The notes below the pieces were generated by a model that saw only the letters and a list, made by a program, of their open reading frames with translations, ran no database searches and was not told the origin of the DNA. This document shows positions 56,694-64,000 of a stretch of DNA of 64,000 bases, piece by piece; within the stretch, counting starts at the first letter, position 1; the number at the start of each line of letters is the position of its first letter. Origin of the DNA: Alectoria sarmentosa (lineage: Eukaryota; Ascomycota; Lecanoromycetes; Lecanorales; Parmeliaceae); assembly GCA_009733775.1 (NCBI GenBank), contig WOGZ01000019.1, forward strand, positions 124,001 through 188,000, given 5' to 3'. Position numbers and translations under genes: made by a program.

Positions 56694-57783
56694 TTACCTT
56701 CCTAGCCTCATCGACGCTTTGGCGTAGTTATGCAAAGCTCTCAGAAAAACCTGATACCCGACCCCAGTGTTATCTTGCATATGGTAGATTTCGGTCAATC
56801 GAACTTGCCAAGGAGGATAACCCTGCAGTTCTACGCTTGGTCCAAATAGCACAAGGAGATCTGGCTCTCCCATCACGCTTTCCGTGATCTCCGCATCTAC
56901 CAGGTCCAGTGATATGTCATTTGGGGACAGCTTTTTCCGCTGCGACATCTCTGCCAGGGTCTTGGTCAAGTCTACGAGGGTTGAGCGTCCATCTTCCGCG
57001 GACAGGAGGAGTATGGAGAGATGGGCTGGGCTCCGTCATCAGCCTCAAACGCAGAACATTGCATAACAAGAAAGACATACCTGATGACATTGAAACAGTG
57101 CCCTCTTCAGAGCTCCCACCGTTCAAATAAGATGGTATGTGAGGTGCTCGAACCTGGAGAGAAGGTATATACCGTCCAAAGTAATTGTGCAGTTTCTTAG
57201 TGACAGTCCGATGAGTTGTGGGAATGTAAGCCTTCAGGATACCTTCTTCGGATCAGAATCGCTGTATTTGTCCAGGTGGATGGAACATACCTGTCCTTTC
57301 ATATACGCTGAGCATCGGTATCCCCACGCAAGAACTCCATGCCGATATCTCTGCCACCTCATCCATCAAAGCCTCCAGACCTGCTGTACCCCTCTCCTCT
57401 CCTTTCAATTCTAGTATCACACTCAAATGCTCTGGTATCCTGCTGAGATTCTTCACGTCTTGCCGAATAAGCTCCGGCGCTCTATGATGGTAGTAGAGAA
57501 TGGCAAAGACGCGATCAAGAAGGACATGATAGGTCTGCCGTATCCGTATGTAGACGGAGAATAATGTGTGTATGATCATGAAGACGAGCAGATGCAACTG
57601 CTGTTTTAGGAAAGTCTGTACAGGCTGCAACCCTCGTTTTCGAGGAGCTGGGGCTGGAGACCTGCTCGTTGGAGGCGCCGGAAGGTAAGGTTTGAGCAGG
57701 TCTTCCCTCTGTTTTGGAGAGAGGAAGGTGCCTTTACTGTGAGCATCTTGCCGGTATATTTCTGTCTCTCGGGAGGCGACCAT
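56694..57783 (-). CDS. NUS1: Dehydrodolichyl diphosphate synthase accessory subunit NUS1
   Basis: Exons 57783-57291, 57242-57081 and 56992-56694 give 317 residues. The N-terminal half has a membrane-associated segment (LHLLVFMIIHTLFSVYIRIR) and PEHLSVILELKGEERGT. The first join recreates YERTGILKAYIPTTHRTV. The C-terminal part reads VDLTKTLAEMSQRKK, EPDLLVLFGPSVELQGYPPW and QVFLRALHNYAKASMRLGR, ending in an RxG motif used by the heteromeric cis-prenyltransferase. NUS1 pairs with the catalytic subunit at the ER to make dolichol precursors for glycosylation. Both introns require AAG acceptors in this reading, and no in-frame CAG or TAG alternative was found. Family length and motifs fit well. 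Confidence 0.86.
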
Positions 57784-58138
57784 TTTGAGATAGGGGACAG
57801 GTCAGAAAAAGTGCGAGTGATACAGTGTCCGCTCTCTAGGAGAAGTCGTGCTAAAAGGCACGCTTAGGCAGGCTGTCAGGTACTATAGTGGATACTAAAA
57901 CCCTTGTACAGGACTCAGGTAGAGTGATTGTGGTGTTGAGAGTACTTCAATGGTAATGTGAGAGAGTCGTCGTGCGGAAGTCAGGTGCGGCAGAGTTCCG
58001 CACGTTGATGCACTTCCACTCTTCATTCAACTCGAACAGTGCACCAAAACTCGGACTGTGATGCTATTCGTGTTGAGCTTGCACTTCATCCGCTAACCGT
58101 AGCGAGTGGTTGGCGACCAGCTTCATCCTCATAGCAAA
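57784..58138. promoter_or_regulatory. Divergent intergenic region between NUS1 and SEC10
   Basis: 355 bp between the two start codons. No distinct element recognised. Confidence 0.4.
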
Positions 58139-60913
58139 ATGCCAGCCACCTCGAGCCAAACCTCCTCAAATTCTCACCCCCCCTCGACTTACTCCGCCAG
58201 ATCAGTGTTTCCCCAGGCGCCCGTCTTCACCCTCGACACCTTCTCAGATCGCGACTTCATTGTACAAGACTTCGTGGAAGCTCTCTCCGACAGTGCCGTT
58301 CCTCCCAATCGCAGATCCGGTCCAGCGCACCAAGCCAATGCGTTCGACCCAAAGCCCCTCATCCGCAGCTTCGAGCATGCCCTTAACCGGATGGGGGATC
58401 TCTCTGGAGACTTGGAATCGAAGGAAAACGAACTATCCGGGGCAGTACGACGAGCAGAAGCACAGCATAATACCAATGTGCAGACACTAAGCCGAAGGCT
58501 TGAACAGACTGTCAACTCATTCAACCTTCTTGACGCATCTCTCAATGGCGACCAACATGACAATGGAGGCAATGAGGTGGTGAAAATTGGCGAACAGCTG
58601 GAAGACCTCGACAGGCAACGGCAGAGGGCGCTCGATACGAAGTTCTTGATCCAGTGTTGGATGGAAGTCAGCGAGCGCGGCGAGCTGTTACTGCTGGAAG
58701 ATATCAGGCGGCAAGGCAGCGGGGAGGGTAAGGTTCGATGCGCGCGTATTGCCCGACAATTGATGAAAATTAGTCAACGACTTGAGCCTGAGAGCTGGAA
58801 CCACGTCAATGGCAATACAAAACAGGCCAACGGCACCAATGGTGCCCACGGGAAAGACTACGACCGAAAAAGGCGGCATCACAATGCCAGAGAGCTGATT
58901 GAGAAATTCTCTGAAACCTTGGAAAAGGATCTACTCAAGTCTTTCGATGAATTCTACCGAAGGGAGAACCTCGAGGGAATGCGAGAGTGCGCCAATGTTC
59001 TCCACGACTTCAACGAGGGTGCAAGCGTTATTGCAGCTTTCGTCAATCAGCACGATTTCTTCCTCCAACGGAGCCAGCTCATCACGGATGAAGTTGCTGG
59101 AGACGCTGAGACTTGGGATCGATTGGCAGATCCCGATGCTGAGCCTCCTGGCGTTGAGTCCACTCTTCAATCGTTGATTGACGAAGTCAAGGTTGTCATG
59201 CAAGAGGAGTCGATCATCATCAGAAGAGCGTTTCCGTACTCCGATCAAGTGCTGGGAAAGTTCTTACAACGCATCTTTCAGCAATCTGTTCAACAGAGGC
59301 TCGAGATGGTCCTCGAAAAGGCCACCACCATTTCTTCGCTTGCGTTTTTGAGGTCTTTGCAAGCGGCTAGGGGCTATGTTAGTACCTTAATAGACGGCCT
59401 AAAAGCGCACGGTCTTACTGAGCATCCAGAACCAGCTTCGCCGCAAATTGCAATCATACTCGATCAACAATTTGACGACTTATTTGTACCGTATTTTGTT
59501 GGCTCTTCATACATAGAGCGTGAGAAGAGGAGTTTGGAGGAATTGTATTCGTCGCTATTGTTCAGATTTACCATTTTTCACGTAAGACTTGTCTACCATT
59601 CTGATACTAAGGCTTCACGCTGACAATGAGACAGTCTCGAAGGCGCAAGATACCCACCACGTTCATGAAATCTCTAGCAAAATCAGGCAGCGAAATGTTA
59701 GCATCTGCTCGAGATGCGTACGTCGAGCGTTTAGACTCTTCAGATTTGGCTCCAGCGCAAAAGGCCATGCTCCTCAGGGTAGCAGGCTTGAAAGACTCGG
59801 AAAGCGCGAAGACACAGACGGAGATTGAAGTCACAGAACAAGACGGTGTTTTGAGTGTCGACAATGCTAAGCGGATGCTGAAATGGCTTGCCGAAGCTGT
59901 AGGACGAGGTTTGGAGCTCAGCGGAGGCAATGAGATACCAAAAGATGTCTCGGCTCTCCTCCATCTCTTGCTAGGAAATATGGGAGAGATCTATCTCGAG
60001 ACAGCATTGGACTCGTAAGTATTACATCCACATACGTACACCCTCTTGGTTTAATAATATGCCAGCGCAAATGACATTGCCGCCAGCCAGGAGACAGCCA
60101 AGAACGAGCCCGATCTATCATACTTGATCGGCCTACGTCCAGCTATCGGTATCATGAATCTCATGAATACCTGCATTAGAACCGTGCTTATCCCACTTGC
60201 CTCTGCGAACGTAATGATACGACGCGACATGGAGAAGACCGCCAACCTCGCTCTGGATAGAATGGAAGAGAAAGTCAATAGTATTATGCAAAGGTCCATT
60301 GACGTTGTCATCACATGGATTACAAAATTACTCGCCCGCCAAAACAAGAGCGATTTTCGACCTCGAGACGATGCTTTAAGCGGGGGAGGCGGCTGGCTTG
60401 AGCAGCTTCAGACGCCGGTTCGTCCAATTGTGAACATGTGTTCTCTCATCGAAGCGCTAACACGATTATCAGACCTGCCTATCCATCTTCCAATTCTTGA
60501 CTCGCATTCACAACCTCGCCCTAACAGCCCTCTCCCCCTCGCTCAACCTCGTCGCCTTCCTCACCGAACTCGCGACCACATTCCGCACCCTGCTCCTCGA
60601 GCACTTGAAAAAATTCTCCGTGAATGCAGCTGGCGGTATCATGGTTACGAAAGACATTAGCAAATACATCGAATTACTAAAGTCTTGGGAGTTGGACGCC
60701 AGCTTTGAGCCGAGTTTTGAAGTATTGACCGAGATTGGGAACCTTTTCGTGATAGGGCCGGAGGCGCTAAAGGAGAGGTTGAGGGGGAAGAGTGGTGCAG
60801 GAGTAGGTGTAGGGGGTGGTGGGGCGTGGGAGAGGGGTGACATGAGGCCGTACGTGCTGAGGAGGGAGGATGCGGGGAGTGTGGGGGTGCAAAGCGTGCT
60901 TAGTGCTTTGTAG
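58139..60913 (+). CDS. SEC10: Exocyst complex subunit SEC10 (4 exons)
   Basis: Exons 58139-59581, 59635-60014, 60066-60417 and 60473-60913 give 871 residues, as expected for fungal Sec10. The start is at MPATSSQTSSN. The N-terminal region includes VFTLDTFSDRDFIVQDFVEA and a coiled coil (KENELSGAVRRAEAQHNTNV, VKIGEQLEDLDRQRQ). The Sec10 core includes KFSETLEKDLLKSFDEFYRR, LAFLRSLQAARGYVSTLIDG, DLFVPYFVGSSYIEREKRSL, KRMLKWLAEAVGRGLELSGG and NEPDLSYLIGLRPAIGIMNL. The last exon starts TCLSIFQFLTRIHNLALTAL and ends with an added Gly-rich segment. Sec10 tethers secretory vesicles to the plasma membrane. The second exon carries the mid-protein SRRRKIPTTFMKSL. Confidence 0.93.
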
Positions 60914-61279
60914 GTGTGAAGACCCGTGGAGAACGTGTCTAGGATCGTGGTGATCGGGTCAGTCAACATACGGGTTTGGCATTAACAGCGTTTTTAGATA
61001 AAGAGCGGTAGATACCCATTTGTTCATCGAATAAGTACTTCAAAGATTCTCACATATGTGCGTATATCAAACCAATCTTTCTAATACAAAGGTCCATACT
61101 CCGTAGTGTCTTCCAAGATCATACAGCGAATTTCGATAGGGCTGAAACACCACGGCTTTTCTCCGGCTGTTTACCTGGACACCCGAGGTCAAGGGGATAC
61201 CTCGACTTCACACAACAGAAATCAAAACATGCTAAACGCCTCTCTTACTACCGTATAATAGACTGTGCCTGGTGATATA
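60914..61279. other. Intergenic between SEC10 and RNA1
   Basis: 366 bp: 3' flank of SEC10 and promoter of RNA1. No element recognised. Confidence 0.4.
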
Positions 61280-62545
61280 ATGTCATCATCCGTCCATACC
61301 TTCTCCCTTTCTGGCCAGTCCCTCAAGCTCGACACTGCTGAGCACATCGAGCCCCACCTCAAACCCTTGATCGCCTCGAACACAGTCACAGAAATCCACC
61401 TCGGTGGCAACACACTTGGCGCTCCAGCCTGTGAGACTCTCGCCTCCGTGCTAAAAACGAAGACAACGCTCCAAACAGCCAAGCTAGACGACATATTCAC
61501 ATCGCGCCTGCTCTCTGAAATCCCCCCAGCGCTTTCGTCCCTTCTCACGGCCCTCCTTGAACTGCCGAATCTACATACCGTCGATCTATCTGATAATGCT
61601 TTCGGCCTGAACACGGTGGAACCACTCATAGAGTTTTTGTCGAAGCATGTACCCCTGAAAAATCTCATACTTCAGAATAACGGTCTCGGACCCAATGCCG
61701 GTACCCTGATCGCCAACGCCCTGACCGCCCTCGCCGAGCGCAAAGAAGAGGCGAGAAAGTCTGGCAAGGAGGTACCAAACTTAGAGACGGTAATATGCGG
61801 CCGCAACCGTCTCGAAAGCGGCTCGATGTCAGCCTGGGCTAAGGCATACCGAGCGCACCGGAAGGTCAAAATGGTCAAGATGGTGCAGAACGGCATTCGT
61901 CAGGATGGGATCAGTTTGTTATTGACTGACGGATTAGTATGGTGTGAGGAGCTGGAAGTGCTAGATCTGCAAGATAACACATTCACGATTACGGGAGCAA
62001 GGGCATTAAGTCAAGTGGTTGAGGGATGGAAGCAAATCAAAGAGCTGGGGGTCGGTGACTCCCTGTTAGGAGGCAGAGGTGCGGTTTTGGTTGCTGAAGC
62101 CCTAGGGAAAGGAAACAATGTACTGCTAGAGATACTGAGGTTGCAGTATAATGAGATTGACTCCGTGGGGGTGAAGGCCCTCCTCGTGGCGGCAAAGGAT
62201 AAGCTGGTGAAGCTGAGGAGGGTGGAGCTGAATGGAAACAAGTTCTCCGAGGATGATGAGCCTGTAGAAGGGTTGAGACTGCTGCTGGAAGAGCGGAAGG
62301 AGAAGACTGGCATCACAGGAGGGGAATGGGGATTGGATGAATTGAGTGATTTGGAGGAGGAGAGCGATGCGGAAGATGGAGACGACGACGACGATGAAGC
62401 AGCAAGAGAGGAGCAAGAGGAAACGGAGGACAGAAAGGAAGGTATTTTGAAGGATGCGGACCAAGAAGAGACCGAGAAAGTCAGTCAGAAGAAGGATGAC
62501 GATGTGGACGCTCTGGCCGATTCGTTGGGGAAGACCGAGATCTAG
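61280..62545 (+). CDS. RNA1: Ran GTPase-activating protein (RanGAP, Rna1)
   Basis: A single exon. The first ATG at 61280 gives 421 residues (MSSSVHTFSLSGQSL). It has leucine-rich repeats of the RanGAP type: VTEIHLGGNTLGAPACETLA, LHTVDLSDNAFGLNTVEPLI, LKNLILQNNGLGPNAGTLIA, LETVICGRNRLESGS, LEVLDLQDNTFTITGARALS, LEILRLQYNEIDSVGVKALL and LRRVELNGNKFSEDDEPVEG. A long acidic tail (about residues 345-421) follows, as in all RanGAPs. An Arg expected at the catalytic position is seen in CGRNRLESGS. Rna1 stimulates GTP hydrolysis by Ran in the cytoplasm to drive nuclear transport. Confidence 0.94.
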   Translation: MSSSVHTFSLSGQSLKLDTAEHIEPHLKPLIASNTVTEIHLGGNTLGAPACETLASVLKTKTTLQTAKLDDIFTSRLLSEIPPALSSLLTALLELPNLHTVDLSDNAFGLNTVEPLIEFLSKHVPLKNLILQNNGLGPNAGTLIANALTALAERKEEARKSGKEVPNLETVICGRNRLESGSMSAWAKAYRAHRKVKMVKMVQNGIRQDGISLLLTDGLVWCEELEVLDLQDNTFTITGARALSQVVEGWKQIKELGVGDSLLGGRGAVLVAEALGKGNNVLLEILRLQYNEIDSVGVKALLVAAKDKLVKLRRVELNGNKFSEDDEPVEGLRLLLEERKEKTGITGGEWGLDELSDLEEESDAEDGDDDDDEAAREEQEETEDRKEGILKDADQEETEKVSQKKDDDVDALADSLGKTEI

Positions 62546-62890
62546 ACCCTGTTCCTGCTACCTTGATAGATTGATTCCCCCTACTTCCTGGTGCCATTGT
62601 GGCGGACTGCTATCCAGTACCTTATTGATATGACATTCAGACCACCGTCCTGGTACAAATGGCAGGCAAGCTGCCAACAAGAACATTACCCTGAGGGATC
62701 GAGGCCGAAAACTCGCTCATTGGTCAACAAAGAGGTTTGGTGTTTGGGACGCTGAATCACTATGTTTGTCCATCTGCACCTCGCCATTGCCTTACACTTC
62801 AACTCTTCTCTTCCTACGACATTTAGCGTCTTCTCGCCATGGCTGTCTTATTCCCTCTCCAACCCTCCAACCCTCCAACGACCTCCAAAA
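62546..62890. other. Intergenic between RNA1 and the GNAT gene
   Basis: The GNAT frame is open upstream to 62762, but the codons before the ATG at 62891 encode a hydrophobic leader-like run that does not fit the family. A CT-rich stretch (about 62850-62890) is promoter-like. Confidence 0.4.
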
Positions 62891-63619
62891 ATGGCCTCCC
62901 CACAGATATTTGGCCCAGTCAATAACACCAAGACCGAGCTACCCGGTCTCGATATCATCATCACAGATCGCCTCGTTCTCCGCCCTCTAGTTCATACCGA
63001 CAGAGACGCGATTTATACATTACGCTCCAATCCCCAAGTCGCTACATGTTTTGCAAATCAAAGGCCACAGACGAGAGCGGAATTCGGTGTGTGGCTGAAG
63101 CAGGTGATGGGAAATGGGAAGTGTGTGAGTCATTGCGTTGAGTTACGGGTCTCTTCTCAGCGCAAGGGTGAGAAGAGAGAAGCCGGCGAGAAAGAAAAGA
63201 TACAGAACGAAGAGGTTAAGCCCGACAGTGTGAATGAGAAGCAGCGAGAGAACAAAGTCATCGGTCTGTTGGGCGCGCACGAAGTTCCAGAAATCGGCTA
63301 CATGTTCCTGCCCCAATACTGGGGGAAGGGTTACGCGACTGAAGCTCTTCAGGCATGGATGGTGTGGTACTGGAAAGCGTTTCCCGGTGGTAATGAAGAC
63401 AGAGGGTATCTGAAAGCGATGACCAGACTAGGAGCGGTGGATAGCCGGAACGTGTTGCAAAAGTGTGGCTTTACGTGGCGGGACAAGTTCCAGCTAGAAC
63501 TGGAGCAATACGAGGAAGAGCGGAAACAGGAGGCAACTGAGGGCAAGAAGTATCTCCCGGTTGACGTTTGGATAATTGAGGGGCCACGTCTGGGGAGGAG
63601 CAGTGGGGCTTCCAGCTAA
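62891..63619 (+). CDS. GNAT-family N-acetyltransferase (Acetyltransf_3 type)
   Basis: A single exon. From MASPQIFGPVNNTK it has 242 residues. Family landmarks: IIITDRLVLRPLVHTDRDAI (N-terminal strand and helix of the RimJ/RimL type), VIGLLGAHEVPEIGYMFLPQ (strand 4 and beta bulge), YWGKGYATEALQAWMVWYWK (the acetyl-CoA pyrophosphate loop, Q/R-x-x-G-x-A-like GKGYA), and DSRNVLQKCGFTWRDK (the C-terminal N-V-L-x-K-x-G-F signature). A charged insert (SQRKGEKREAGEKEKIQNEE) between strands 3 and 4 is unusual but common in fungal members. The substrate is not predictable. An in-frame ATG at 62762 would add 43 residues. Confidence 0.85.
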   Translation: MASPQIFGPVNNTKTELPGLDIIITDRLVLRPLVHTDRDAIYTLRSNPQVATCFANQRPQTRAEFGVWLKQVMGNGKCVSHCVELRVSSQRKGEKREAGEKEKIQNEEVKPDSVNEKQRENKVIGLLGAHEVPEIGYMFLPQYWGKGYATEALQAWMVWYWKAFPGGNEDRGYLKAMTRLGAVDSRNVLQKCGFTWRDKFQLELEQYEEERKQEATEGKKYLPVDVWIIEGPRLGRSSGASS

Positions 63620-64000
63620 CCACTACAGTCTTTCTCATTGTGATTACGCAGTGTCACTCACTGAAAAGATTCCAAGCCATAAATTGCTATCTTCTACGGA
63701 GACTTCCCAAGTATCACCTCGTTCAGGGTATCAAGTCAGCAACATTTGACAATTTGAGTCATGGGCACACTCCAGCTCAAATGGCTAAAAGACGGATATC
63801 TACCCTCTGGTTTTCATACCCCCGAGGCTCCAAGCAGCTGTTACCGCTATGACTGCATGCCATTACGGCAACGAGCTTGCTGGCACTCTCACAATATGCG
63901 CCGCCAACTTGCTGCTATCTTATTCACAGTGGACTCTTCTAGATCTGCTCTTGTTTTGCCGAGGTATGCTTTCAATTGCTATTTTGAATCCATCTAATGT
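63620..64000. other. 3' flank of the GNAT gene, window end
   Basis: No supported gene to the window end; two short overlapping frames without features. Confidence 0.45.

Noticed and set aside
61222..61668. 148-codon minus-strand frame opposite RanGAP.
   Set aside because: Shadow of the leucine-rich repeat frame of RNA1.

Overview
The window is nuclear DNA of a filamentous ascomycete (Pezizomycotina). Nearly every gene has short GT-AG introns (about 45-190 nt), genes lie on both strands without operons, and the families are fungal: Zn2Cys6 and bZIP regulators, a LysM secreted protein, sedolisin, GH125 mannosidase and P450s. The species cannot be named from the sequence. I derived the exon joins by hand from frame continuity and splice signals. 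They agree well with family sequences for GH125, the two ThDP enzymes, SEC10, NUS1, the sedolisin and the LysM protein.

Layout. Positions 1-12,800 are gene-poor, with remnants, low-confidence hypothetical genes and one three-copy repeat. From 12,850 to 20,060 lie a stand-alone adenylate-forming enzyme, a Cys-rich acidic protein, a broken ankyrin fragment and a LysM secreted protein. From 21,800 to 29,800 lie a 140-bp palindromic element, a GH125 exo-mannosidase (7 exons), a disordered protein, a peroxisomal 2-hydroxyacyl-CoA-lyase-like enzyme ending in SKL, and two decayed P450s. From 31,670 to 36,900 lie a bZIP factor split over four exons, a three-copy repeat and a secreted phytase-like esterase. 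From 38,700 to 46,550 lie a pyruvate-decarboxylase-like enzyme, a convergent Zn2Cys6 regulator, a hypothetical protein and a divergent pair of paralogous secreted proteins.

Positions 46,700-63,700 are a dense housekeeping block: TAF7 and TAF3 (divergent, 277 bp apart), a mitochondrial-type two-RRM protein, a sedolisin, a single-pass membrane protein, NUS1, SEC10, RanGAP (RNA1) and a GNAT acetyltransferase. TAF7 and TAF3 are subunits of the same complex, TFIID. NUS1 (dolichol synthesis), SEC10 (exocytosis) and RNA1 (nuclear transport) are unrelated core functions.

Most notable: the divergent secreted paralog pair with matching exon architecture; the near-perfect 40-bp inverted repeat just upstream of the GH125 gene; the TAF7/TAF3 divergent pair; a start codon apparently split by an intron in the RRM gene; a terminal exon of the LysM gene that the long open frame misses; and several inferred AAG 3' splice sites. 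No convincing biosynthetic cluster, CRISPR, rRNA or tRNA was seen.
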